Made by a program: the position numbers and the translations under genes | Shown: positions 33,501 to 41,827 of the stretch, piece after piece | Layout of the letters: the number at the start of each line of letters is the position of its first letter | Numbering within the stretch: the first letter of the stretch is position 1 | Notes under the pieces: model-generated | Told to the model about the DNA's origin: nothing | The model's input: the letters and a program-made list of their open reading frames with translations, nothing else | Database searches by the model: none | DNA from: Dryocola sp051307055 | Lineage (GTDB): Bacteria > Pseudomonadota > Gammaproteobacteria > Enterobacterales > Enterobacteriaceae | DNA length: 64,000 nt | NCBI RefSeq assembly: GCF_051307055.1 | Contig: NZ_CP149994.1 | Coordinates: forward strand, 1,674,001-1,738,000 | Direction: 5' to 3'

Positions 33501-34529
33501 ATGAAAAATATTGGATTTTTGTCATTTGGTCACTGGACGCCCTCGCCGCAGTCCGGAACCCGCTCGGCCGCTGACGCGCTGCTGCAATCCATCGATCTGG
33601 CTGTGGCCGCCGAAGAGCTGGGCGCGGATGGCGCTTATTTCAGGGTGCATCACTTTGCCCGCCAGCTCAGCTCACCGTTCCCGCTGCTGGCAGCGATAGC
33701 AGCAAAAACCAGCAGGATTGAGATCGGTACTGGCGTTATCGATATGCGCTATGAAAACCCGATGTATATGGCGGAGGATGCGGGCGCGGCGGATTTGATC
33801 TCCGCAGGACGTTTGCAGCTTGGCATCAGCCGCGGCTCCCCTGAGCAGGTGATTGATGGCTGGCGCTATTTTGGCTACGTCCCTCTTGAAGGCGAAAACG
33901 AGTCTGATATGGCGCGCCGCCACACCGAGGTGCTGCTGGACGTGCTGCGTGGAGAAGGCTTTGCGGAACCCAGTCCACAACCGATGTTCCCGAATCCGCC
34001 GGGCCTGTTGCGTCCTGAGCCTCATTCCGCAGGTTTACGCGAGCGTATATGGTGGGGTGCCGGTTCGAATGCGACAGCGGCATGGGCCGCAAAACTGGGA
34101 ATGAACCTGCAAAGCTCCACGTTGAAAGACGATGAAACAGGCGAGCCTTTCCATATTCAGCAGGCGAAGCAGATCCGGGCGTACCGGGAAGCCTGGGCGG
34201 ATGCAGGGCATACACGTTCGCCACGAGTCTCGGTGAGCCGCAGCATTTTTGCCCTGATGGACGATCGCGACCGGATGTACTTTGGTTCAGGCCGTGACGA
34301 CAGCGATAAAGTCGGTTTCCTTGATGAGAAAACTCGCGCGATATTCGGCCGCAGCTATGCCGCAGAGCCTGACAAGCTGATCGAACAGCTGAAACAGGAC
34401 GAAGCGATCGCCGAAGCGGATACGTTATTACTGACCGTGCCGAATCAGCTGGGCGTGGATTACAACGCGCATGTTATCGAGTCCATTCTGAAACATGTCG
34501 CTCCGGCAATGGGCTGGCGCGACGAATAA
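33501..34529 (+). CDS. LLM-class flavin-dependent monooxygenase (luciferase-like)
   Basis: A 342-residue bacterial-luciferase-family protein. The N-terminus MKNIGFLSFGHWTP and the conserved RVHHFARQLSSPFPLLAAIA and RIEIGTGVIDMRYENPMYMA segments are the substrate/FMN-binding barrel strands, with LQLGISRGSP (FMN phosphate region) and WWGAGSNATAAWAAKLGMNL. Family members oxidise organic substrates using reduced FMN supplied by a reductase. Single-gene unit with about 300 nt upstream; natural substrate unknown. Confidence 0.85.
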   Translation: MKNIGFLSFGHWTPSPQSGTRSAADALLQSIDLAVAAEELGADGAYFRVHHFARQLSSPFPLLAAIAAKTSRIEIGTGVIDMRYENPMYMAEDAGAADLISAGRLQLGISRGSPEQVIDGWRYFGYVPLEGENESDMARRHTEVLLDVLRGEGFAEPSPQPMFPNPPGLLRPEPHSAGLRERIWWGAGSNATAAWAAKLGMNLQSSTLKDDETGEPFHIQQAKQIRAYREAWADAGHTRSPRVSVSRSIFALMDDRDRMYFGSGRDDSDKVGFLDEKTRAIFGRSYAAEPDKLIEQLKQDEAIAEADTLLLTVPNQLGVDYNAHVIESILKHVAPAMGWRDE

Positions 34530-34547
34530 TGACAGAGGCTTTCGCTG

Positions 34548-35246
34548 TCAGAACGGGCTGGCATTACGGGCTTTGATCACCTCTTCGCTGATGGGATGAA
34601 CAAAATGCAGCTCGCTGGCGTGCAGCATCAGCCGCGGCGCCCGTTCTGAGCCTGGCAGCAGGCGGCCGCCATACAGGTCGCAGCCCAGAACAGGATGGCC
34701 CAGCCGCTGACAGTGGATGCGGAGTTGATGGGTGCGTCCGGTCTCGGGGGTGAGCTGTACCCGCGTCAATGGCAGCAACGTCCCGTCTTCCGGTGCCTGA
34801 TAAAAGCGCTCAACGACCCGATAGCGGGAACGAGCAGGTTTGCCGTTGATTGAGCAAATCGACATCAGAGGAAACAGCGCCGGATCTCTGGCAATCGACG
34901 CCTCTATCACCCCTTCGTCATCGTCCAGATGTCCGCAGAGCAGGGCGCTGTACACTTTGGTCACCGTGCGCTGGCTGAACTGTTGGCAGAGGGCGGCATT
35001 GATCGCCTTATTGCGGGCGATCACCATCAGCCCGGAGGTACCGAAATCCAGGCGGTGGACCAGGGTGCAGCCGGGAAATATCTGCACCAGCCGGTGGTGC
35101 ACCGAATCCAGGTTCTGCGGGTTTTTCCCCGAAAGACTAAGCAGCCCGGCGGGTTTATTGATCAGCATCAGGTGATTGTCCTGATAAAGAATTTCTATCC
35201 TGTCATGACACGGCGGGGCAATAAAGGTATCGATAATCGTAGACAT
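34548..35246 (-). CDS. RluA-family pseudouridine synthase
   Basis: A 232-residue protein. The start at ATG 35246 (MSTIIDTFIAPP) is chosen over a longer frame whose extra N-terminus has no family match. The catalytic motif HRLDFGTSGLMV holds the nucleophilic Asp, preceded by LMLINKPAGLLSLSGK and followed by LTPETGRTHQLRIHCQRLGH, all standard for RluA/RluC-type enzymes that isomerise uridine in tRNA or 23S rRNA. Its length and layout fit the RluA group acting on 23S rRNA or tRNA position 32; exact target not determined. Convergent with the monooxygenase gene, 18 nt apart. Confidence 0.87.
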   Translation of the reverse strand: MSTIIDTFIAPPCHDRIEILYQDNHLMLINKPAGLLSLSGKNPQNLDSVHHRLVQIFPGCTLVHRLDFGTSGLMVIARNKAINAALCQQFSQRTVTKVYSALLCGHLDDDEGVIEASIARDPALFPLMSICSINGKPARSRYRVVERFYQAPEDGTLLPLTRVQLTPETGRTHQLRIHCQRLGHPVLGCDLYGGRLLPGSERAPRLMLHASELHFVHPISEEVIKARNASPF

Positions 35247-35391
35247 CAGGCTGCCCGGATAAAGAGTGGGAGCGGATGATAACGAATTTTCAGCCGGCTG
35301 ACGAATCTGGCCGTTCGCCAGACGGAGCGGCTGGCGACAACCGGGCACGCAGATGGCGAGAGCACGCTATCTGGCGCCCATAAACATTCGC

Positions 35392-36183
35392 TTAACTAAG
35401 GCAGGCTATATACTTTTCACCTGAACGCCGCACGATGTCATCGGCGTTTTGCTTAATATCCTTTCCTTCAAACGCGCCGTAGAGTTTCGCAAATTTCACG
35501 GTACTCAGGCGGCGCATAATATCGCTGACCGTCACGGCCGACAGCGGCAGCATATTGGGATAGCTCCACATAAAGGATACGGCATCCGCGCCCGGGGTGA
35601 CCTGAAGGATATCTCCGGCCAGCAGCACCCCTTCGTCCTGCGCCCAGTGAAGCACGCTGCCGCCGGCAAAGTGCCCACCGAGACGTATTACGCTGACGTC
35701 AGCGGCAAGCTTAAGGGTGTCGCCTTCCCAGAGGGCGATCCGCGGGCTGTCGCGCATGATCCACTGGCGATCGCTGGCATGAAGGTAAATCGGGGCGTCA
35801 AATTCGGCTGCCCACTCCTGCATGGTGGTGTAGTAGTGGGGATGTGATATGGCGATAGCCCTGAGCCCGCCCAGGGAAGAAATTAGCGTTTTCGTGGCGT
35901 CATCGAGAGTGGCGATGCAGTCCCACAGAATATTGCCTTCCGGCGTTCTCAGAATAAAAGCGCGCTGGTTAATCGCAAAAGCAGGAACGGTCTGCATGCT
36001 GAGCAGGTATGGCTCGTGCTGTTTCCACTTATTTGAGTGTGAAGCAAAAAGGCCCTCCAGAGTCACCCATTCCTGCCCCGTTACGGGCACGTACTGGCGC
36101 TCATCTTCGCAGATTTTACAGCGTTCTGGATGGGAATCGGCGATCTCATAGGATGTGCCGCAGGCTTTGCATAAAGCGATCAT
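35392..36183 (-). CDS. MBL-fold protein with N-terminal zinc ribbon
   Basis: A 263-residue protein. The N-terminus has two Cys pairs (CKACG at 5-8 and CKICE at 22-25), a rubredoxin-like zinc ribbon. The metallo-beta-lactamase domain follows: the first metal motif reads SHPHYYTTM where HxHxDH is typical (Asp and last His absent), then GGHFAGG and LLAGDILQV supply the later His and Asp ligands. Such altered sites are seen in a family of MBL-fold enzymes of unknown activity. Single gene. Hydrolase function not certain because the metal site is incomplete. Confidence 0.78.
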   Translation of the reverse strand: MIALCKACGTSYEIADSHPERCKICEDERQYVPVTGQEWVTLEGLFASHSNKWKQHEPYLLSMQTVPAFAINQRAFILRTPEGNILWDCIATLDDATKTLISSLGGLRAIAISHPHYYTTMQEWAAEFDAPIYLHASDRQWIMRDSPRIALWEGDTLKLAADVSVIRLGGHFAGGSVLHWAQDEGVLLAGDILQVTPGADAVSFMWSYPNMLPLSAVTVSDIMRRLSTVKFAKLYGAFEGKDIKQNADDIVRRSGEKYIACLS

Positions 36184-36685
36184 TGAATCGTCCTCTCCGT
36201 TCCGGTTAAGCCAGTTTTAAAGAAGCAGTATGGATATGGCAGCTTCCGTAGTCTGTCTGCTCACTGCTCCAGTAGCCGATAAAAACATAGTCAGCATGGC
36301 ACATCAGTCCATAAGGATGTGCCGGTTAGTGCTGCCGCTTAAGCAGTAGCCATTAAAACCAAACGATAGGGGCTTTCATTGGGCGCTTTATTTCGTGGTC
36401 AGGGGCTGAAATTATGGTTAGTCCAGGATTAACTACGCTTTACGAAATGATGCGAAATACTCGCACATCCCCATAGCTGGTAAAATATATAATGCTTTTA
36501 TCTTTTGCTGTATTTTTGTTAGTGATTTATTTAACGGATTCATTTAATGCCTTCATTTAATACAACGGTTTTTTTCGATCGATATCAAATATCTGAAAAA
36601 TACAATTGTTTAAATCAATTATATGGATAGTATAAATTACAACCAGCCGCATGATGCTGGTTTAATAAATTCAAGGAGATCGCGA
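36184..36685. other. 502-nt region upstream of the microcin-like gene
   Basis: No gene seen. The last 200 nt are strongly AT-rich with several possible -10 elements (TATAAT-like at 36487 and 36630), and CAGCCGCATGATGCTGG forms a small palindrome at 36647-36663. It probably holds the promoter of the microcin-like operon. Confidence 0.5.
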
Positions 36686-36982
36686 ATGAAAGAAATTTTA
36701 AGCAGTCAATATCACAGGATATCAGGCGGGTGGCAGGACAGAGACGGCAGCGGGAAGCGCTCGTCAAGCAATGGTGGTTCAGGTGCTGCGAATAGCGGCG
36801 GCAACAGCGGTAACCGTAGCGGGCAGTCTTATCTGTCAAAAAACTCTCCCTATGGAAGTGGTTCTGCCGCAAATGGTATCTGGGGTGAGAATACGATGAA
36901 AACCGGCAATGGGTACGGAGGAAATGGTACCGGCGCTGGTATGACATCGGGAAGAAGAGAACTCGGCGGCAAGAATCATTAA
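36686..36982 (+). CDS. Microcin-like precursor with double-glycine leader
   Basis: A 98-residue protein from ATG 36686, with AAGGAG 7 nt upstream. The first 15 residues, MKEILSSQYHRISGG, match the leader of class II microcins (M-R/K-E-I...ISGG/SGA, as in MccH47, MccI47 and colicin V), which is cut after GG by the peptidase domain of an ABC exporter. The 83-residue core is Gly/Ser/Asn-rich, has no Cys, contains three Trp/Tyr-centred islands (YLSKNSPYGSG, GIWGENT, GYGGNGTGAG) and is basic. A small membrane protein gene follows 41 nt later, the usual place for immunity. No exporter genes (CvaA/CvaB type) are in the window. Confidence 0.65.
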   Translation: MKEILSSQYHRISGGWQDRDGSGKRSSSNGGSGAANSGGNSGNRSGQSYLSKNSPYGSGSAANGIWGENTMKTGNGYGGNGTGAGMTSGRRELGGKNH

Positions 36983-36987
36983 TTAAA

Positions 36988-37017
36988 AAAGGCACAGCTA
37001 CTAAAATCTGTGCCTTT
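36988..37017. promoter_or_regulatory. Perfect 10-bp hairpin between the precursor and immunity-like genes
   Basis: AAAGGCACAG and CTGTGCCTTT pair around a 10-nt loop. It ends 6 nt before the next ATG and only three Us follow, so it may partially terminate transcription or stabilise the precursor mRNA, giving more precursor than immunity protein. Confidence 0.55.
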
Positions 37018-37023
37018 CCGGAG

Positions 37024-37311
37024 ATGATGATAGTGAAGTACATAGTATTTATAAAGAATGATGAAGCTAAGTTAATTTCAAAGGCGTTCCCCAAAGCTTC
37101 AGTTACGCCTTCATTTGTGCGGGAGATGAAGCAAAAAGGGTTCAGAAAGCATTTCGTCGAAGTAGAAGCTGAAAACGAAAGTGAAGCCATTATGAAATTA
37201 AATGAGCATAACGAAGGTTACCTGCATTCATTGAAAGATCTCTCCGGTAGCGCCGTAATATGCGCTGTCTCTGCTATTGTTATTGCGCTAATTTATTTTT
37301 TTATTTCGTAA
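37024..37311 (+). CDS. Small membrane protein, candidate immunity protein
   Basis: A 95-residue protein; the start may be ATG 37024 or 37027, both close to CCGGAG. A soluble N-terminal part (IVKYIVFIKNDEAKLISKAF) and a charged middle (EVEAENESEAIMKLNEHNEG) precede one C-terminal helix (GSAVICAVSAIVIALIYFFI). Small inner-membrane proteins directly after a GG-leader peptide are the normal immunity proteins for class II microcins. A broken paralogue lies at 32145-32404. Family not otherwise recognised; the immunity role is inferred from position and form. Confidence 0.6.
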   Translation: MMIVKYIVFIKNDEAKLISKAFPKASVTPSFVREMKQKGFRKHFVEVEAENESEAIMKLNEHNEGYLHSLKDLSGSAVICAVSAIVIALIYFFIS

Positions 37312-37412
37312 AAGTGGGCGCGGCAGGTGAACTCAGTGAAAAACAATGGACATAATGCCGCTTTTTATCGAGTTAGCGCGGCTAACCGGGCATGCATTAG
37401 AGAGATGGTTTT

Positions 37413-37455
37413 CCCGCCATCTCAGCCGGTAAGCGGCTTTTGCTGAGAAGGCGGG
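37413..37455. terminator. Long hairpin between the immunity-like gene and roxA
   Basis: CCCGCCATCTCAGC pairs with GCTGAGAAGGCGGG (one mismatch) around a 15-nt loop. It is between convergent genes and so could serve both. It duplicates the hairpin at 33212-33254. Confidence 0.55.
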
Positions 37456-37462
37456 AGAGGCA

Positions 37463-38584
37463 TTAATCTTCGAAGTACCAGTACCCGCTGTTAACCAGCG
37501 CGGCCAGCATCGCCAGGAATGAAGGGTCTTCCAGCGCGTCCCCTAAAACTTCGGCATTTACCGTGATGTGGCTTGCCAGCGCTTCAACCGCCGGACGGTG
37601 CGGGCTGTCGATCTTCTCGCCGTTGACATACACCTCATTGGCAATGCGCAGCACGCGCAGGCCGCCAAGACGCGTCAGCGAGTCGCCCTGTTTTATCGCA
37701 TCGTAGATTTCATCCGGCTGGTAAGGCGGCTCAGGCGGGGCCACATCAAGCTCGTGGCGCGACTGGGTAATAAACTCGCCAAACCAGGCTTCGAAATGCT
37801 CCGGCTGATTAACCAGCTCCAGCATTATTCCGCGCAGCTTATCGAGCTCTGCCGGCAGAATATCCGCCGGGTTCTGGCGGGAAGGCACATCCGGATCGGT
37901 ATAGCGGTGACTGCCCAGCTCGCGCTGCAATACATAATCGGCGAAACCGCTGATCAGCTCCCGGCCGCTTGGCGCGCGGAACCCGACGGAGTAGTTCATC
38001 GAGTTTTCCAGGGAATAGCCTTCGTGCGGGAAGCCTGGCGGAATATAGAGAATATCGCCCGGCTCTAACTCTTCATCAATGATGGCTTCGAACGGCTCAA
38101 CCTGGAGCAGATCCGGATGCGGGCAGTGCTGCTTCATCGGCACTTTCTCGCCCACGCGCCAGCGGCGGCGGCCAACGCCCTGAATGATAAACACGTCGTA
38201 CTGATCCAGATGCGGACCAACGCCGCCACCGGGCACCGAGAAAGAGATCATCAGGTCGTCAGTCCGCCAGTCGGGCAGGGCGCGGAACGGGCGCATCAGG
38301 CTGGCGCTCTGCTCGTGCCAGTGGTTCACCGCCTGCACCAGCAGCGACCAGTTGTTTTCACTTAAATGATCGTAGCTCTGGAATGGACCGTGGCTGACCT
38401 GCCATTTGCCGTCCTGATGGCTCACCAGGCGGCTGTCTACCTCGTTTTCCATGGCAAGGCCTGCCAGTTCATCCGGGGAGATGGGGTCGATAAAATTCTT
38501 AAAGCCGCGTTTTAACACTACCGGGCGTTTTTGCCAGTAGCGCTCGATAAAATCGGGCCAGTTTAAATCCAGGGTGTATTCCAT
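37463..38584 (-). CDS. roxA: 50S ribosomal protein L16 3-hydroxylase RoxA (YcfD)
   Basis: A 373-residue JmjC-type 2-oxoglutarate/Fe(II) oxygenase. The metal-binding HxD is seen in GGVGPHLDQYDVFIIQG (about 125-127), and the third ligand His lies in IPPGFPHEG (about 187), with GRRRWRVGE after the first strand. Length and ends agree with E. coli RoxA, which hydroxylates an Arg of ribosomal protein L16. Its place after phoQ is the conserved enteric order. The downstream boundary with the microcin-like locus is where the accessory DNA begins. Confidence 0.95.
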   Translation of the reverse strand: MEYTLDLNWPDFIERYWQKRPVVLKRGFKNFIDPISPDELAGLAMENEVDSRLVSHQDGKWQVSHGPFQSYDHLSENNWSLLVQAVNHWHEQSASLMRPFRALPDWRTDDLMISFSVPGGGVGPHLDQYDVFIIQGVGRRRWRVGEKVPMKQHCPHPDLLQVEPFEAIIDEELEPGDILYIPPGFPHEGYSLENSMNYSVGFRAPSGRELISGFADYVLQRELGSHRYTDPDVPSRQNPADILPAELDKLRGIMLELVNQPEHFEAWFGEFITQSRHELDVAPPEPPYQPDEIYDAIKQGDSLTRLGGLRVLRIANEVYVNGEKIDSPHRPAVEALASHITVNAEVLGDALEDPSFLAMLAALVNSGYWYFED

Positions 38585-38656
38585 TTTTTGTTATCCGGCA
38601 GGTGGAGGAACCTGTCCGGATTATAACGGATGGGGCGGCCGTTTACGGGAGTATTT

Positions 38657-40117
38657 TCAATCTTCTTCGCTGACGGGACGCTGGCGCGCAAAAATCACTT
38701 CCATGCGCACGCCGCCCAGATGGCTGCTGTCCGGCAGGATCTCACCGTCGTACTGGCCGACGATTTCGCGAGCCACCGACAGGCCGACGCCCTGGCCCGG
38801 CCGCAGCGTATCGGCGCGCTGTCCGCGGTCAAAAACAATCGCTCTTTTGCTTTCGGGAATGCCGGGGCCGTCGTCTTCGACAAATAAATGCAAGGTATCG
38901 TCCGACTGCGAGGCGGAAATCTCCACAAATTCCAGGCAGTATTTACAGGCGTTATCCAGCACGTTGCCCATGACTTCCATAAAGTCGTTTTTCTCGCCGA
39001 TAAAGGTGATTTCCGGCGAGATATCAAGGGTGATGTTCACCCCTTTATGCTGGTAAACCTTGTTGAGCGCCGAGCAGAGATTATCCAGCAAAGGGGCAAC
39101 CGAATGCAGTTCGCGACTGAGCAAAGCGCTGTTGCCGCGCATGCTGGCGCGATGCAGGTAATAGCCGATTTGCTGCGAGATACGGCTGATTTGCTCAAGC
39201 ATTACCGGCTCGGCCTCCTCAACGCCCAGCTTGTGCGTGCGCAGGGAGCGCAGAGTGGTTTGCAGCACCGCCAGCGGCGTTTTCAGGCTATGGGTTAAGT
39301 CAGTCAGCGTGGTGCGGTATTTATCATAACGATCGCGTTCTGTGCGCAGCAGGCGGTTCAGGTTGCGGACCAGGCTCATCATCTCGCGGGCCGTTTCCGG
39401 ATTAAGGCTGTCGCGGTCGTGTTTTTCCAGCTCGCGCACCTCTTTTGCCAGCGCTTCGATAGGGCGCAGGCTCCACCAGGCGGCGACCCACAGCAGCGGG
39501 ATGACCAGCAGCAAATTGGCGAGCAGCACGTAAATAAACCAGCTCCACACCTTATAGGAACGCTTCAGTTCGATGGGAATGGTATCGACCACCACGATGG
39601 TTAACGCCGGCATGCTGGCGGTGGCAGGATACTGATTCACGGCCACCGAGTGCGTCATCTCGTTGTCTTCATCATCCTCGTGAATAACCTTCAGTTTTGC
39701 CTGCAGAGAGTTGTCATTGCCCAGCAGGGTGCGGCTGGTGGCGAAATTCGCTTCCAGCTCGTGAAAACCGTTCGAGCCAAGCCACTCTTTTTTAATCTGC
39801 TGCCTGAGCTGCGGCATATCCCGCTGTGCCCACAGCAGGCTGCCGCGATCGTCATAGATCAGCGCCATTGTCGGGCTTTGCAGGTTCAGATGTTCCGGTA
39901 TTTCAACTTTGATCTTTCCGTCCACGCGGGTGGCGAGGGTGTAGAACAGGTTGCTTTCGCCGCGCAGCAAACGGAAGGTGGTTTTATCGAAGCTGACGCT
40001 GTAGCCCACCAGCGCCACCAGGCCGTAGGCGAGCGACAGCACCAGCACCACGGCGGCGGTAGCCAGTAAAAAGCGTACCCGCAGCGAGAGCGGAAAGAAG
40101 TGGCGTAAGAAACTCAT
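38657..40117 (-). CDS. phoQ: Sensor histidine kinase PhoQ
   Basis: A 486-residue membrane kinase. The N-terminal helix (LATAAVVLVLSLAYGLVALV), an acidic periplasmic sensor patch (IHEDDEDNEMTHS), the second helix (WFIYVLLANLLLVIPLLW), HAMP, the phospho-acceptor region LTHSLKTPLAVLQ (His in THSLKTP) and the ATPase boxes (NVLDNACKY, EDDGPGIP, GQGVGLSVA) are all intact. It senses low Mg2+, acid and cationic peptides and phosphorylates PhoP. It starts 2 nt after the phoP stop. Confidence 0.97.
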   Translation of the reverse strand: MSFLRHFFPLSLRVRFLLATAAVVLVLSLAYGLVALVGYSVSFDKTTFRLLRGESNLFYTLATRVDGKIKVEIPEHLNLQSPTMALIYDDRGSLLWAQRDMPQLRQQIKKEWLGSNGFHELEANFATSRTLLGNDNSLQAKLKVIHEDDEDNEMTHSVAVNQYPATASMPALTIVVVDTIPIELKRSYKVWSWFIYVLLANLLLVIPLLWVAAWWSLRPIEALAKEVRELEKHDRDSLNPETAREMMSLVRNLNRLLRTERDRYDKYRTTLTDLTHSLKTPLAVLQTTLRSLRTHKLGVEEAEPVMLEQISRISQQIGYYLHRASMRGNSALLSRELHSVAPLLDNLCSALNKVYQHKGVNITLDISPEITFIGEKNDFMEVMGNVLDNACKYCLEFVEISASQSDDTLHLFVEDDGPGIPESKRAIVFDRGQRADTLRPGQGVGLSVAREIVGQYDGEILPDSSHLGGVRMEVIFARQRPVSEED

Positions 40118-40119
40118 CG

Positions 40120-40791
40120 CTAGCGCAGGTCGAAACGGTAGCCCTGGCCCCGCACGGTGGTAATCACCTCCTGAGCGTATTCCGCCTGGATTTTCTTCCG
40201 CAGACGGCCCATCAGCACGTCAATGGTGTGGCTTTCGCGCAGCTCCGCGTCGGGGTAGAGCTGCAGCATCAGCGAATCCTTGCTGACCACCTTCCCGGCG
40301 TTGCGGATCAGGGTCTCCATAATCGTGTACTCAAACGCGGTGAGCTTAATAAGCGTGTCGTTAATGGAGAGTTCCCGCCGGGACAGGTCCACCTGGAAGG
40401 GCGGCAGGGAAATCAGCTGCGAGGCAAGCCCGCTGTTGCGGCGCATTAACGCCTGCATGCGCGCGATAACCTCCTCAAGATGAAAGGGTTTAGTCACATA
40501 GTCGTCGGCCCCGGCACCGAGCACCTCGACTTTATCCTGCCAGCCTTCACGGGCGGTTAAGACGAGAACAGGAATGGTGACGTCATGGCTGCGCCAGCGG
40601 CGGATCAGGCTCATGCCGTCTTCATCGGGCAGGCCGAGATCGACAATGGCAATATCCGGCGTGTGCTCATTTAAGAAGTAATCCGCCTCTCTGGCATCTT
40701 CGGCGGCATCGACCTGATGGCCGGTTTCGCGCAGCTGCACCGTTAAGTGGTGACGTAAAAGGGCGTTATCTTCCACAACCAGAACGCGCAT
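40120..40791 (-). CDS. phoP: Response regulator PhoP
   Basis: A 223-residue OmpR-type regulator. The receiver domain has the acidic pocket (VVEDNALL), the phosphorylated Asp in DIAIVDLGLPDEDG (about D51) and the conserved Lys in YVTKPFHLEE. The DNA-binding winged helix ends the protein (ESHTIDVLMGRLRKKI, TTVRGQGYRFDLR). Controls Mg2+ and virulence genes. A PhoP box in the upstream region indicates autoregulation. Confidence 0.97.
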   Translation of the reverse strand: MRVLVVEDNALLRHHLTVQLRETGHQVDAAEDAREADYFLNEHTPDIAIVDLGLPDEDGMSLIRRWRSHDVTIPVLVLTAREGWQDKVEVLGAGADDYVTKPFHLEEVIARMQALMRRNSGLASQLISLPPFQVDLSRRELSINDTLIKLTAFEYTIMETLIRNAGKVVSKDSLMLQLYPDAELRESHTIDVLMGRLRKKIQAEYAQEVITTVRGQGYRFDLR

Positions 40792-40834
40792 CGCATTTCC
40801 TCAGTATAAAAATGTTATCGCAAGTTTAACGCTA

Positions 40835-40869
40835 ATTATCCTTTACCGGGGATAAACCCCGGGTAAACG
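40835..40869 (-). promoter_or_regulatory. PhoP box and -10 element of the phoPQ promoter
   Basis: On the minus strand CGTTTA-CCCGG-GGTTTA (40853-40869) matches the PhoP box, two GTTTA repeats spaced by 5 nt. A GATAAT -10 element follows 12 nt downstream (40835-40840), the spacing typical of directly PhoP-activated promoters. Confidence 0.7.
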
Positions 40870-40884
40870 ATGCGATGCCGGGTT

Positions 40885-41811
40885 TTAGCGGTTAACCGAG
40901 CGGGCGATGCGGGAATAGGTATGACGTACGCCGCGAATTGCCACGCTGTAGGCAAAAATATTCTCCGGCAGGGCGATGCCCAGAAAGCCGGTATCGCCAA
41001 TATGGTGAAGGTCGGCGCCCGCCATTTTGCTCATCAGCGCGATTTGCCGGATGGTCTGCACGTCGGCGCCTTCCTGCGAGGTGCCGATGGCGGTCATCGC
41101 CAGCGCTCCCTGCCGTTGGGTAAAGGCAATCAAAGAGGCGACCTTTTCCTGCGTCATGCCCGGAATGGTTCCCGGCGCCGGAAGCAGGACAATATCGGCC
41201 CCGTTCTCAACAAAGAGGGCGATATCCTGCTCGCTTATCAGCTGGCTGCCGCTTTCGCGCACGATGCCCGCGCCGTGCATTTTTCCGGCGACCAGTACTA
41301 GCCTGTCACCGACTTCATCATGAATTTGCTTCAGCGAACGGGCGATGGCCTGGTTGCTGATGCCGTTATTGGGATTGCCGGTCAGAACGACGAGCCGTGC
41401 GCCGAGCTCGTACAGCCTGCGCGCGTTTTCCGGCGTGGCGGCTCGCCCGGCGGTCATCTGCCAGAACTCATCGTGATCGGAGGCAAAGTCCGGATCGATG
41501 GCTTCAAGGTTCGCGCCGATGACGCGCCCGGTCAGGCGCTGCAGCTCCCGCAGCGTCTCTTCAGGGGCGATACCGGCGGGTAGACCTTCAACGCGGGGCC
41601 GGGCCGCATCAAACATATTCAGCAGAAGGATATCGGCGCCCTGGCTGGCGGCCAGCTCGGCGTTGGTGATGTTATTGAGCAAGGGCTGGGTGATGGCGAT
41701 GGTTTCGCTGACCAGCACGCGGCCTTCGCTGGCGCGAAGAGAGTGGAGCAAATCGGCTTTGGTGATACTGGCGAGGTCGGAGGCGCTGCAGTCGAGATAG
41801 CGTTTCATCAT
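40885..41811 (-). CDS. 308-residue TIM-barrel-like protein inserted between purB and phoP
   Basis: A soluble protein (MKRYLDCSASDLASITKADL) with strands and helices typical of a phosphate-binding barrel: ILLLNMFDAARPRVEGL, VIGANLEAIDP, LVVLTGNPNNGISN, GADIVLLPAPGTIPGM and GADLHHIGDTG. I believe it belongs to an uncharacterised family sometimes annotated as PEP phosphonomutase-like or DUF7916; the function is unknown. It is absent between purB and phoP in E. coli K-12. The palindrome at 41828-41848 just upstream suggests specific regulation. Confidence 0.7.
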   Translation of the reverse strand: MMKRYLDCSASDLASITKADLLHSLRASEGRVLVSETIAITQPLLNNITNAELAASQGADILLLNMFDAARPRVEGLPAGIAPEETLRELQRLTGRVIGANLEAIDPDFASDHDEFWQMTAGRAATPENARRLYELGARLVVLTGNPNNGISNQAIARSLKQIHDEVGDRLVLVAGKMHGAGIVRESGSQLISEQDIALFVENGADIVLLPAPGTIPGMTQEKVASLIAFTQRQGALAMTAIGTSQEGADVQTIRQIALMSKMAGADLHHIGDTGFLGIALPENIFAYSVAIRGVRHTYSRIARSVNR

Positions 41812-41827
41812 TATTTCCCCTGATTGA

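Noticed and set aside
36615..37190. A 191-codon minus-strand frame opposite the microcin-like gene
   Set aside because: His/Arg/Tyr-rich product is antisense to the Gly/Ser-coding plus frame, which has a ribosome site and leader. The plus-strand gene explains the region better.
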